16,460 nucleotides of DNA from JBDHUX01 sp039809405 (GTDB lineage Bacteria; Patescibacteriota; Gracilibacteria; Absconditabacterales; Absconditicoccaceae). This document shows positions 1-9,233 of this stretch, piece after piece (position 1 is the stretch's first letter; the number at the start of each line of letters is the position of its first letter). The translations under genes and the position numbers were made by a program. Below the pieces are notes generated by a model. That model was not told the origin of the DNA, searched no databases, and saw only the letters and a list, made by a program, of their open reading frames with translations. Where the stretch lies: positions 1 to 16,460 of the forward strand of contig JBDHUX010000013.1 in NCBI GenBank assembly GCA_039809405.1, read 5' to 3'.

Positions 1-18
1 ACATAATAGATGCAATCA

Positions 19-894
19 ATGAAAACTATATACATACTAGACCGACTAATAAATAAACCAGTAGAAGTGACAAATGTACCAGATAATATAGAAATCAATC
101 CTGGAGATTATGTGGTTTATAAATCGGCAGAGGATGATAAATTTTTTGTATGAGTGAATACTTGATACGATATGGAAGCAAGTAAATCTGGTACTTTTGA
201 CAAGATCTTACATCACAATCTCAGAGAGAAGTTTATGGAAAACCAGCAAATTGCAAATAAGTACTTCCAAACCTTCAAAAAAGAGTTCAAAAAACAATTT
301 CCAAATACTAAACCAGTAAGTGCAAGGATAAATTTACAGTGAAATTTGATATATTTCTACTTTTATTGCGAAGATAGATTAAATTTTGCATGATTTATAC
401 CAGAATTCAAAAAACTAGTACCTATCAATTTCTTCTTCTACCAAGTATGAGCAAGAGATATGATAAGATTACACCCTGATGCAGATAAATGGCTTACAGA
501 ATGCGGCTGTGGTCCGATTTGATGCTGTGGTACTGGTGTCCTCCCAAGTATAGACATGGAAAACTTGGTATTACAATCTCTAGAGGGCAGAGATATAGAA
601 AAGCTCAAGTGAAGATGCGGTAAATTAAAATGCAGTATAGTATATGAGAGGTATCTATACCTAGAAGAAGCAGAAAAGTTCCCATCAAAGTGAGATCTTG
701 TAGAGTATGCAGACCTGAAGTGAAAGTGTGTAAATCGAAATATCATGAATCAAGAAGTAGCTATCAAAACAGAAGACTGACATATTGTAAGGACAAATTA
801 TAAAAATATAAAGATAATAGGGAAAGGTAAAGAAAATACGATAGATACTCTAGGTATAAGTAAAGAAGAAGCAGCGAAACTCAAAGAAGTATAA
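19..894 (+). CDS. PSP1 C-terminal domain protein (RicT/YaaT-like)
   Basis: Read with TGA as Gly this is one 291-residue frame; with the standard code it is cut about ten times. The middle carries the PSP1 signature: YQVGARDMIRLHPDAD, then a cysteine cluster TECGCGPIGCCGTG, then GRCGKLKCSIVYERYLYLEE. PSP1 proteins include Bacillus RicT (YaaT), which forms an Fe-S-binding complex with RicA and RicF that promotes RNase Y-dependent RNA processing; the paired cysteines seen here are the residues expected to matter. The basic tail (KIIGKGKENTI onward) is not recognised. An in-frame TAA-TAG at 4-9 means the start must be ATG at 10 or 19; 19 (MKTIYIL) is preferred but only weakly. No Shine-Dalgarno is visible. 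The gene uses both TGA and GGN for Gly at about equal frequency. The exact role in this organism is inferred from the family. Confidence 0.85.
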
Positions 895-947
895 AATGTT
901 ATGCTAAATTATTTGATTTATATACAAATAGAACAATAGAATAAAAA

Positions 948-1160
948 ATGAAAGAAGTACAATCCTATCAAGATATGTCAAATATACTTGCAAAGCAAGC
1001 TATCCAAGATGAAAGAAATCAAATATTTGATCAGAAATTAATACAAATAGAAATAGATACTGATAAACTCGTAAATCAATCAAGTAAACTTCTAGAAAAT
1101 ACCAAGAAATTAAATCAAGATATAAAAGATCTTATATCCAGCAATAAGATAACAAAATAA
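948..1160 (+). CDS. small coiled-coil hypothetical protein (70 aa)
   Basis: Unrecognised protein of 70 residues, rich in Lys, Asn, Gln, Ile and Leu, with no Gly, Trp, Cys or Pro. The spacing of hydrophobic residues (IQIEIDTDKLVNQSSKLLENT) suggests one long amphipathic helix or coiled coil; no membrane segment or signal peptide is seen. It lies on the same strand between the PSP1 gene and queD, 53 bases after the first and 22 before the second, so it is probably co-transcribed with them. Its size recalls exonuclease VII small subunit, but the motifs of that family are absent, so no function is assigned. Because it has no glycine, TGA usage cannot test whether it is a native gene. Confidence 0.55.
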   Translation: MKEVQSYQDMSNILAKQAIQDERNQIFDQKLIQIEIDTDKLVNQSSKLLENTKKLNQDIKDLISSNKITK

Positions 1161-1182
1161 TTCATATGTAAATTTCAAATCA

Positions 1183-1668
1183 ATGCAGATTATATCCAAG
1201 ATATTTGAGTTTGATGCAGCTCATAGACTCGTATATCACAAATGAAAATGTCACAATATACACTGACACAGATATACAGCCACTATCACACTAAAGTGAA
1301 ATATATGAGACGATGGTATGGTAAAGGATTTTGCTGATCTAAAATGGATTAAAGATCGATTGGACAATAACCGAGATCATACATATATCTACAATCCAGA
1401 TGATAAATACGGTCAGCAATTCGGAATAGAAGGCCTAAAAGTCTACAATCTCTGATGTGAGCCTACAGCAGAAAATTAAATAGGTAAATAGGTAATAAAT
1501 TATGTCTACAATCTCTGATGTGAGCCTACAGCAGAAAATATAGCAAAACACCTTTATGAGATCATCAAACCAAAAGAGAGTTTATTATATGGTATAGAAA
1601 TAAGAGAAACTCCTACAAGTATTGCTACACATAGGAGGAAATGATTAAATTTGTCCAATATTTTTTAG
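1183..1668 (+). pseudogene. queD: 6-pyruvoyl-tetrahydropterin synthase / QueD, interrupted by a 63-bp in-frame insertion
   Basis: QueD makes 6-carboxy-5,6,7,8-tetrahydropterin from dihydroneopterin triphosphate on the way to queuosine and other deazapurines. Family features are clear: FEFDAAHRL with the first zinc His, KCHNIHGHRY with the catalytic-type Cys and two zinc His, GMVKDFADLK, then CEPTAEN, IAKHLYEIIKP and the late Glu of IEIRETPTS. The frame stops at TAA 1477-1479, just after PTAEN. It resumes in the same frame at 1504 because 36 bases (1441-1476) are repeated at 1504-1539, with 27 AT-rich bases between that hold TAA and TAG. Removing 63 bases restores a 140-residue protein, the usual size. 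As written, the product would be a 98-residue fragment lacking the C-terminal strands. CGA at 1372 lies in NN-CGA-DHTYIYN, where related proteins often have an aromatic residue before DH. The insertion may be a pseudogene lesion, a reversible switch or an assembly error. Confidence 0.85.
1441..1539 (+). repeat. 36-bp direct repeat pair flanking a 27-bp AT-rich spacer inside queD
   Basis: The 36 bases at 1441-1476 recur without mismatch at 1504-1539. The 27-base spacer (1477-1503) contains its own short tandem unit, TAAATAGG twice (1477-1484 and 1485-1492). The repeat period is 63 bases, a multiple of three, so recombination or slippage between the copies would precisely restore the queD reading frame. 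Seen directly in the sequence. Confidence 0.95.
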
Positions 1669-1690
1669 AGATATACTATTGTCACAAAAT

Positions 1691-4600
1691 CTATATCTGA
1701 CTCCAAGAGACTGCTTTTATTCAGTCTTTTTCCTTTATCTCTATAGCTGTTACAACTATAGGATCACCTATCTCATATAATTTTTTCCAACTCATACCTT
1801 CTGGTGCTTCAATAAGTGATTTGTGTAATAATCACTCTATATCACCCACAGTAACAAAAAGTCAGTAATTGAACTTTAATTTTACAAATCATTGGTATGT
1901 TTTACCTATCTTGATAGGGAAATTTGGGTCATCAGCTATAATATCGGTTTTTTCTTTCTTTTTTGAAATTACAGCAACACTTTTTTTATCACTTTCATCA
2001 GTAACACCTTCTTTACTACCCTGAGGTTTAATATTTATAATATCTGGATTATTATACAAAAATCGCTTTGTGTCTTTGATGAATCAATCATTTACTTGTT
2101 TTATAACTTCATCATGGGTTCATATTCGTATCTTGATAAACTCATCAGAGCTATTTTTTAGTGTATTGTGAGTATACATATCGAGCCAAACCTTGTATAT
2201 TTTCCTATCATTTTTTATATACCAATCTCACTTTGGTTTTGCAACATCCAATGTTGCAATCTCATCAAGTCACTTTGGTTTGGTATAAAATATATACTTA
2301 TGGTCTCACTTCTCTTTATCAAATAATATCTGATCTGGCTTGATACCACCTACCTCAAAATCAAATAGTGATATAACATCTTTATCAGTTGGTGTAAGAT
2401 CAATATTTGGATTGGCTGGTTGTACTTTGAAGTCAGCAATGTCTCAGTTTGAATTTGTTAATTTGTTATCGGATGATCTAGAGGTAGTCTGATTACCTCA
2501 TATCTCCATCACCTTACCTCACATCTTTTTCTTGGCTTCTTCTATCTTCTTCTCTGTCTGAGAAAATTTCCTTGTAGATCGTACTTGTATAAGTTGCTCT
2601 AACTCCTCTTTTGATATGGCATATCTTTGTCTTGACTGGGTGCGAAGTTTTTCTTTCAGTACCTCTATATCATCTCAAGGTGGTAAAGGTAGTGTTTTGA
2701 TATTGAATGGATCGCTTACTACACCATCTATCATAAGTTTTATGTAAGCATTGTATTTTGGCAGATCAAGGAAGTCATTGGCAGAGACCATGGATTTAAA
2801 TTGGTTGGACATAATGATAGCATCATCATAACCTATAGTCATACTTATAATACTACCCACATTACCAAATATGGCATTACGAGTTATATCATCAAGCTGG
2901 ATAGAGTATTGATTGGCCATAATGAGTCAGAGTTTGTATTTACGGGCTTCTGACAATATAGTAGCAAAACTCTCAGTCGCAAAATTTTGGAATTCATCTA
3001 TATATAAATAGAAATCTTTTCTCTGGTCTTCCGGTATATCAGCCCTGGACATAGCGTCTATCTGTAATTTGCTAACCAAGAAAGATCATATCATATTGGT
3101 GCTATCCTCTCCTATCTTACCTTTACTCAAATTTACTAATATTATCTTCCCTTCATCCATCATCTTCCTCAAGTTGATCTTGGTCTTGCTCTGACCAAAT
3201 ATATTACGGACTATTGTAGAAGATGTAAACTGTCATACTTTATTGGTGATAGGTGCGATAGCTTCTTCTCTTTGTTTTGGTTGATACTTGTCGTATTCAC
3301 TTCTCCAAAATTTGAGGATAATCGGATCTTTTACATATGAAAGTACCTCTTCTTTGAAATCATTATCTGTGAGCATCCTGACAAGGTGCAAGAAGTTTGC
3401 ATTTGGATAGTCAAGTAAGCTAAGTATAACATTACGAAGTATATACTCAAGTCTAGGTCATCGACTATTGCCAAACATTTTTTTAAATATAGAAACCACA
3501 CTTGATGCTATAAGTGGTTTTTGTTCTGGACTTTCGCATTCCAGTACATTGAATCATATAGGTCGCTCACGGTCAGATACATCAAATAAAACTACATCAT
3601 TTATTCTATAGCTTGGAACTTGAGATATGATATCGTCTACAAGATCTCAGTGAGGATCTATCACACAAATTCATTTGTTACTTATCATATCTGACCTAGC
3701 AAGATTGGCGATAAGTTTGGATTTACCAACTCAAGTTTTTCAGATGATATAGATATGTCTGAGCTTATCTTCTCTTTTGATACCGAAGCGGATATTTTTA
3801 TTTCTATAGTCTGTAAGTCAGATAACCGTAAGATCGTTTTTATCAGTTACATTATCGAGTGTAGGCAAGTTGGATGGTGGTGGCAATTTACGATGAGAGT
3901 TGAAAGATACTCACGGTATATGCTGGTCTGTTCATATTGGATGGAAAAAATTTATAGCTTGATTTATAGTGATTTTAGAAAAAATCATATTGGAAACAAA
4001 TTTTATAGATCACCTCTTGAGAAATTTACCATATATAGACTTGATCTGTCATCTAATCCTAGATACATCACCATCACTATAGATATTGTATCAGCAAGCA
4101 AATTTCATCACTATATTACTACTGTCGTCAATTCATGTTATCTTGGACTTATCTTCTTTGGAAGCTCATACTGATGTTATCGTAGAAGTAGCTTGTTTTA
4201 TAGTATCTGTAGCTTTTTCTATAAAACTCTTACTCTTATCAAATTTGATAATATAACAGAAAGTCAGCTTATCTTTCACATCTTCATAGAGACTCAATAT
4301 ATCTATAAAAGGATCAAGGTATTTTCAGTTTTTGACAAAATCTTGATCAGACATAATATCATCAGATCACAAATCTATAAAACTTGAGATATTAAACTTG
4401 TTATCCACAGTTTGTATGTCTAAGTCTGGTAGATTGGTATAAAGTATGCTCTCCAAGTAAGATGCTTGAGAAGGCGGTATCAAGATGTAGAAATTGATAG
4501 AAGATGAGTTACCATCAGTTATAAATATGAGTTTCTGATCTGTATCTTGAAAACTTCTAAGTATATTGTATCGTCAAGGCAAGACATTTTGGATATTTTT

Positions 4601-4738
4601 GTAAGTAGAAAACTTAAATACTTTGTAGCCATCCATCCCTATTTGGGTATCAAAAAAAGACTTAGGCTCTATCGCAAAGTCGTTGTTTGCTATCTTTTCG
4701 CCTAATTTCTGGGCTATCTTAATAAATTTCTTTAGCAT
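1691..4738 (-). CDS. VirD4/HerA-like type IV secretion system DNA-binding ATPase
   Basis: A 1015-residue protein (TGA = Gly). Residues about 332-340 read IIGKTGVGKS, a Walker A P-loop; about 359-364 read IDPHGD; about 579-590 read YIDEFQNFATES, a Walker B, followed by ARKYKLGLIMANQY, the sensor-like strand typical of TraG/TraD/VirD4 and HerA-type ATPases. The segment GPRLEYILRNVIL near residue 436 and the later KVGQF and VRNIFGQ stretches match the type IV secretion ATPases common in CPR genomes. The N-terminal 300 residues are a less conserved domain; the last 300 or so are Lys-, Asp- and Gly-rich and probably a species-specific tail. It should be a hexameric motor that couples or pumps DNA or protein at the inner membrane. 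ATG at 4738 was chosen; an upstream in-frame ATG at 4843 would add 35 mostly hydrophobic residues and lies about 12 bases behind a TATAAT, so it is a real alternative. CGA at 3434-3436 stands where homologues have Trp (W-GPRLE). Confidence 0.88.
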
Positions 4739-4974
4739 GATATGGATATAATCTGGATACAGATATATAAGATCAGATACGATCACTTTAATTATACTGA
4801 TTTGGATAAAAAAATACAAGCTATTTTGTTTGACAAAACACAATATATCAAGATTATAAATATATGAATATAATCTGATAAATCTCTATCGACATCAGTG
4901 AGTAAATATTTATCTTATAAATTGTAAATTGATCTTTAACAGCTAAAAATATAGTTATAGTGGAAAATATAATA

Positions 4975-5253
4975 ATGGATTATATTGAGCTAGCAATGCA
5001 TATTATTGTTATATTGTGGCTGGCATTTATTGTAAATCAAATCTCTGCTAATGGGGAAGAAATGCAAGAGATAGATAAAAATATTAAACCACTTACAAAA
5101 ATTCAAGTCAGAGCTTTTCTTGGTATCCAAGTTATAGTACTGATATGGGTGTGCTGTATAGAGTTTGATATGAAAATACTAGAGCATTTACTTGTGCTCT
5201 ACATTACATGGACAATATATACTGATGGTGTATATGAAGATTTTGAAAATTAG
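4975..5253 (+). CDS. small membrane protein, three predicted TM helices
   Basis: Unrecognised 92-residue protein. Three hydrophobic segments are visible: residues about 3-22 (IELAMHIIVILWLAFIVNQI), about 47-63 (FLGIQVIVLIWVCCIEF) and about 67-82 (LEHLLVLYITWTIYT), with a charged loop EEMQEIDKNIKPLTK between the first two. All three of its glycines use GGN and none use TGA, unlike the neighbouring genes. The start could also be GTG at 4960, adding five residues; ATG is preferred. It is divergent from the VirD4-like ATPase and 34 bases upstream of another small membrane-protein gene, so the two probably form one transcript ending at the 5638-5668 terminator. No function is proposed. Confidence 0.7.
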   Translation: MDYIELAMHIIVILWLAFIVNQISANGEEMQEIDKNIKPLTKIQVRAFLGIQVIVLIWVCCIEFDMKILEHLLVLYITWTIYTDGVYEDFEN

Positions 5254-5287
5254 AAAAAATATTGAATAACAGATAAAATTTTTAAAA

Positions 5288-5614
5288 ATGAAAAACATAG
5301 AAGAAAAGATTAAAGAAGCAAAACTCAAGCGAGCCATTAATATCGCTAACAAATACTGGGTTATACTTGCAGTTATGATGATGATATTTCAACATTATGA
5401 TGTAAATCCAATATTTGGTCAGATAACTGCTGGGCTTTGGGGATTAACTTTACTACTTGGTGCGATTGGCTTCTTTGCTAGAGATGATGAAAAAAATAAA
5501 TTTTATGCTGAATACTTAGATAAATGTAAAAGAATTAAAAAAGGAGGAGAAGATAGAAAAACTAGAAATAAAAAGGAAACAGCAAACCAGCAAATATCTG
5601 ATAGAAAAAGATAA
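5288..5614 (+). CDS. small two-TM membrane protein with basic C-terminal tail
   Basis: Unrecognised 108-residue protein. A charged N-terminal helix (KNIEEKIKEAKLK) is followed by two hydrophobic stretches, residues about 22-36 (KYWVILAVMMMIFQHY) and about 44-64 (GQITAGLWGLTLLLGAIGFF), and then a strongly basic tail of about 40 residues. All seven glycines are GGN, none TGA, in contrast to the rest of the window. One CGA codon occurs at 5330-5332 in a Lys-rich context (LK-CGA-AIN), where Arg would look natural but Trp cannot be excluded. It follows the previous small gene by 34 bases and ends 23 bases before a strong terminator hairpin, so the pair looks like a self-contained two-gene unit, possibly acquired from an organism with the standard code. 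Confidence 0.75.
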   Translation: MKNIEEKIKEAKLKRAINIANKYWVILAVMMMIFQHYDVNPIFGQITAGLWGLTLLLGAIGFFARDDEKNKFYAEYLDKCKRIKKGGEDRKTRNKKETANQQISDRKR

Positions 5615-5637
5615 GATAGAAAGAGAATAGTACACCC

Positions 5638-5668
5638 AACCCGTGGTATACCACGGGTTTTTCTTTTA
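5638..5668 (+). terminator. Rho-independent terminator after the small membrane-protein pair
   Basis: A perfect 22-base palindrome at 5638-5659 (AACCCGTGG, TATA loop, CCACGGGTT) is followed by a T-rich tract TTTTCTTTTA. The stem is far more GC-rich than its surroundings and lies 23 bases after the stop of the preceding gene. Confidence 0.92.
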
Positions 5669-5775
5669 TTTGAACCACAGTTACCAAGATAAAATCAATC
5701 TCAAAATATATATTGCTTTACGATTATAAATCTGTATATCTTCATATCATCAATAACTATCACAATAATAAATCC

Positions 5776-6399
5776 ATGGAGATAAAAAATACCATACCAA
5801 AAAACAGCTGAGTTTATCTATATGAGCAAGAGCATAACGACCAAGATATCACTATACAAGAAGATACCAAGCTTTCGATAGTTGCCATAGATAGCATACT
5901 AGATCGGAGATATAAGGTATCTGCTTGATCCAAATTGGATCTCAGAGTGATTATGTTATCAGATAATTCCGCAAGCACTACAAATATAGATGTACTGTTG
6001 GATCAAGTATGAGCTTCAGCCGATGTTTATATATTAAATTTTGTTGTAAACGGTAATAAGACCAAGATAGACGGTAAGATCAGGATTGGGGAGAATGGGA
6101 AAGATACCTCTTGACATCTCCTCGAAGAAAATATAATATTGTCTGACTCTGCAAACATACACACCATACCTATACTTGATGTAAAAAACAACCAAGTATC
6201 AGCTTCACACGGTGCCAAGATAACAAGATTTGATAAAGAAAAGATATTTTATCTCACATCTAGATGACTAGATCGGCAACAAGCAATACAATTATTGATA
6301 AAATCGTATATAGATAACATATTTTTTGGAAATGATGATAAAAATCTTGAAATCTTGAAAGATCAAATTATAAATCAAGTATCATCGTATATTGTATAA
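5776..6399 (+). CDS. SufB/SufD core-domain protein (Fe-S cluster assembly scaffold)
   Basis: A 207-residue protein with the C-terminal signature of the SufB/SufD family: IPILDVKNNQVSASHGAKI (residues about 142-160) followed by IFYLTSRGLD and the helical QQAIQLLIKSYI. The upstream part (KIDGKIRIGENGKDTSGH, then LEENIILSDSANI) fits the right-handed beta-helix of this family. In the Suf system SufB and SufD bind the ATPase SufC and build Fe-S clusters. SufB and SufD proteins are usually above 400 residues, so this is a minimal form with only the core. It contains no cysteine, so it resembles SufD more than the cluster-carrying SufB; the His in SASHG is kept. No sufC or sufS lies next to it. Two CGG codons (in LD-CGG-RYK and LD-CGG-QQA) are among those whose meaning is uncertain. 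The start ATG has no Shine-Dalgarno. Confidence 0.8.
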
Positions 6400-6450
6400 G
6401 TCTATAAAATATTACAATCAGATTATAAATAAAGTCATATATATAATACT

Positions 6451-7104
6451 ATGCAAGAGAAGAATTTGGTCAGGATGTCTATGTTTTTAATTATAGTAGC
6501 ATTTATCTTTGTATACAGTGTTTTTTTGGATAAAAACAAAAATATCTTTAGTAACAATACAACTAAATGATCTGCCATAACAGTCAGTGATATAAGTAGT
6601 TGAGACGACACAAATGTCATAGATCTCACTGACCAATCTGCCACGACCGATCCATCCAAGATAGATCCTATAGAACAAGAGCTATTATATCAATTGCAAT
6701 GAGCAGACGATAAGTCATCTTCATGAGTAAACATACTCACATGAACAAAATTAGTATATGATGAATTACCATCTGTAACTAAATTTGGTTTAAATCCAAA
6801 ATACATACTAAAATGAAAATGAAGTATATACTTCACCAATCTTGGTAAATGAGATATAGAATTTGATCTCGCAGCAAGTCAGTTTGCATGAAATACCAAA
6901 TATATAATTGATATGAACAATATAAGAGAGATTATATGACTAAATTTTGACAATATAAGATTTATAAATCTGCCCACACGGAAAAATAAACTTATAGTAT
7001 TTGTGACCAAAGTATGATGAGACAACTGGCTAGTACAGTCTAATCCAGAAGATTATTATGCTTACAAAAAATACATAAGTGACACTATTAATAGTTGATA
7101 TTAA
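6451..7104 (+). CDS. membrane-anchored hypothetical protein
   Basis: Unrecognised 217-residue protein, read with about 17 TGA codons as Gly. One hydrophobic segment near the N-terminus (residues about 9-26, MSMFLIIVAFIFVYSVFL) should anchor it in the membrane with the rest outside. A Ser/Thr/Asp-rich linker (about 40-95) follows, then a folded part with alternating beta-type segments (KYILKGKGSIYFTNLGKG, NKLIVFVTKVGGDNWLVQ). It lies 51 bases after the SufB/D-like gene and is followed by a pilin gene, so a role in the cell surface or secretion apparatus is possible but not shown. TATAAT at 6442-6447 lies only three bases before the ATG, suggesting a leaderless message. One CGG codon occurs in LPT-CGG-KNKL. 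Confidence 0.75.
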
Positions 7105-7207
7105 ATATACCATCATGATAAATACAAGATATGTCAACTATATATAAGATAAAAATATATAAAGGTAAGCTAACTAATGTAATTAGTAAAAAAAGTACGT
7201 AAAAAAT

Positions 7208-7235
7208 TTGCATTTTAAAAAAGTCTGATTATAAT
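7208..7235 (+). promoter_or_regulatory. promoter of the pilin-like gene
   Basis: TTGCAT (7208-7213) and TATAAT (7230-7235) are separated by 16 bases, a good sigma-70-type promoter. The predicted start near 7242 leaves a leader of about 30 bases before the ATG at 7271, with no Shine-Dalgarno. Confidence 0.65.
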
Positions 7236-7270
7236 TGTACCATAAAACTATTTAAAAATAACAAAAACAA

Positions 7271-7729
7271 ATGAAATTGATCAATCTATTTAAAAGATCT
7301 ATACTATGATTTTGACTGGCTATCTGAAGCGTTACTCTAGTATGAGCACCAGCATTTGCACAAGGTGGAGGTGGTTGAAATAATTTTGATGTACCAACTG
7401 ATGGTACTAACACATTTACAAATACTACCAACTCCGCTGCTGGTGTATGAGTAGCAAAATCTGGACAGAAAGATGCTGACGGCGCTGGTGGTTTGATAAG
7501 AGCAATAAAAACTGCTATCAACTGGGTACTTTGATTGCTTGCGCTTATAGGATTGATCATAGCTCTATGGGCTTGATTCAAGATGCTTACTGCAGCTGGT
7601 GATAGTAAAAAATACGATGAATGATTTACCATGTTAAAACAGGCTGCTATCGGCCTTATCATGATTGGTATATCGTGGCTACTGGTAAGTTTCATATTTT
7701 GGGTGATAAATACAGTTACTTGAACATAA
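7271..7729 (+). CDS. VirB2/TrbC-like pilin subunit
   Basis: A 152-residue protein. The N-terminus has a typical signal peptide (KRS, then ILGFGLAIGSVTLVGAPAFAQ, probable cleavage after AFA), a Gly/Asn/Thr-rich stretch, and two hydrophobic helices, about 77-98 (WVLGLLALIGLIIALWAGF) and about 120-146 (AAIGLIMIGISWLLVSFIFWVI), separated by the charged turn KMLTAAGDSKKYDEGF. This two-helix layout and the AGDSKKYDEG loop match the pilin-like proteins common in CPR genomes and the VirB2/TrbC family, which build the extracellular pilus of type IV secretion systems. In the same window a VirD4-like ATPase and a VirB6-like protein are found, which supports that role. It has its own promoter and a terminator just downstream, so it is transcribed alone, as fits a highly expressed structural subunit. 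Confidence 0.8.
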
Positions 7730-7755
7730 TTGATTTCAAATATAATCTATCAAAA

Positions 7756-7797
7756 AAATTCTGTCTATTAATTTATATAGATAGAATTTTATTTTAA
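7756..7797. terminator. probably bidirectional terminator between the pilin gene and glyA
   Basis: Arms AATTCTGTCTAT (7757-7768) and ATAGATAGAATT (7777-7788) pair over 12 bases with one G-T pair and an 8-base loop; the outer flanks add an A-T pair. A-rich sequence before and T-rich sequence after let the hairpin end transcription from both sides. It sits between the convergent pilin gene and glyA. Confidence 0.75.
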
Positions 7798-7832
7798 AAT
7801 AAATCACAACATAAAATAAAAAAGACTTGATA

Positions 7833-9110
7833 TTAATACCGTAATGGATACTTTTTGCATAATCACAGTATAACCTCTCTACATCATGACACATCTCAAC
7901 TCAATACTCTGTCTATAACATCGGCGATTATATCCATATCGATTCCCAAAAGTCATCTACTTGTAACAGCTGGGGTGCCAATTCTAATTCAAGATGGATC
8001 TTGCGGTGGTCTTGTGTCGTAAGGTATAAGTTGCTTATTTACAGATAATCATATCTCTTCAAGTATATGCTCTGCTTGTTTACCGCTCAGTCAAGTTCCT
8101 TTCTTGTCTCAATCTATAACTCTATGGGTCACATCAAGAACTATCAAGTGATTGTCGCTTCCTCAAGTCGCTAGACGCCATCATCTATCTATAAGTCACT
8201 TTGCAAGTGTTTTATTATTTGAGATAATTTTGTCAGTATATTTCTTCCAATTATCTTTATTTTTTCATAAACCGAGTATCTCCTCAAATGCTACAGCTTT
8301 GGCAACCAACACATGATCAAATGGTCATCACTGAACTCATGGGAAAAGTCATCTATCTATTTTTGGTTGGTAATCTAATTTGTAGTAAATCAATGCTCAC
8401 CTAGGTCATCTAAGAGTTTTATGGGTGGTTGTAGTAATTATATCAAACTCGGCATCAAAAGGGCTATCGTGCACACCTCATGCAATCAATCAAGCTATGT
8501 GACTCATATCAGCCATAAGTAGTATATCGAAATTATGTTCTTGTTTCAATATTTTTTTTACTTGAACAAACTTATCTCGCTCCAATTTCCTTGGGTAGGA
8601 GCTAAATCAAGCAACTATCATCTTGGGTTTATACTTTGTGGCTAGTTGCAATACTTGATCATAGTCTATATAACCATCTTTATTTACTCCGTAATGTATG
8701 AAATTGAAGTATTTACCAGAGGCGTTGAGATTCATACCATGTGTTAGATGTCATCAAGTTGCAAGGTCCATCGCAAGCACAGTATCACCAGGTTGTAATA
8801 ATCATGTATAAACAGCCAAGTTTGCAGTAGATCAAGAAAGTGGTTGGACATTGACTCACCACATAGTATGATCTATAGCAAATATATCCAATGCAAGTGA
8901 CTGTACATAAAGTTCCAATTCATCTACATATTGATTACCACCATAATATCTCTTACCAGGATATCACTCGCTGTATTTATTGGTAAAAACATTGGCATAA
9001 GCAGCTATCACATCGCTTGAGACATAGTTTTCTGAAGCTATCAACTCCAAACTATTTTGCTGTCTACTTAACTCTTTATCAAGTATATCTTGTATTTTGT
9101 TTGAAATCAT
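7833..9110 (-). CDS. glyA: serine hydroxymethyltransferase
   Basis: GlyA interconverts serine and glycine with transfer of a one-carbon unit to tetrahydrofolate, using pyridoxal phosphate. The 425-residue protein has the usual length and motifs: LELIASENYVSSDV near the N-terminus, YPGKRYYGGNQYVDELE, the PLP site ITTTTHKTLRGPRGALI with the Schiff-base Lys at residue 231, FPGVQGGPFDH, RLATGGSDNHLIVLDV and the C-terminal PPQDPSGIRIGTPAVTSRG. Many of these glycines are TGA codons, which makes this gene one of the best proofs of the code in the window. The CGA codon at 8577-8579 (residue 178, in SSYPRKLE-x-DKF) is at the place where many SHMTs have Trp or Phe (the IDWxxF region). It probably has its own promoter, with a TATAAT-like box at 9139-9144 on the minus strand. 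Confidence 0.96.
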
Positions 9111-9233
9111 GATGATATGAAGATAATAAGATAGATATATTATAAATCAATGTAATGAAAGATCTTATTTTTTCAAGTTAGAGTACAAATAACTACCTTT
9201 ATAGAAATATAGTATAAAACTTATTGCACAAAC

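Noticed and set aside
3755..4387. Plus-strand open frames opposite the VirD4-like ATPase (139 and 64 codons)
   Set aside because: They lie fully antisense to a frame with Walker motifs and show no family features.
5545..5551. GGAGGAG Shine-Dalgarno-like sequence
   Set aside because: It lies inside the second small membrane-protein gene, encoding Gly-Gly-Glu, with no start codon at the right distance after it.
7171..7188. Short inverted repeat ACTAAT/ATTAGT followed by A's
   Set aside because: The stem is only six A/T-rich pairs with a 3-base loop and no T tract on the coding strand; such repeats are expected by chance here.
7252..7695. Minus-strand open frame of 147 codons opposite the pilin gene
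   Set aside because: The plus strand encodes a signal peptide and a recognisable pilin when TGA is Gly; the antisense frame is its shadow.
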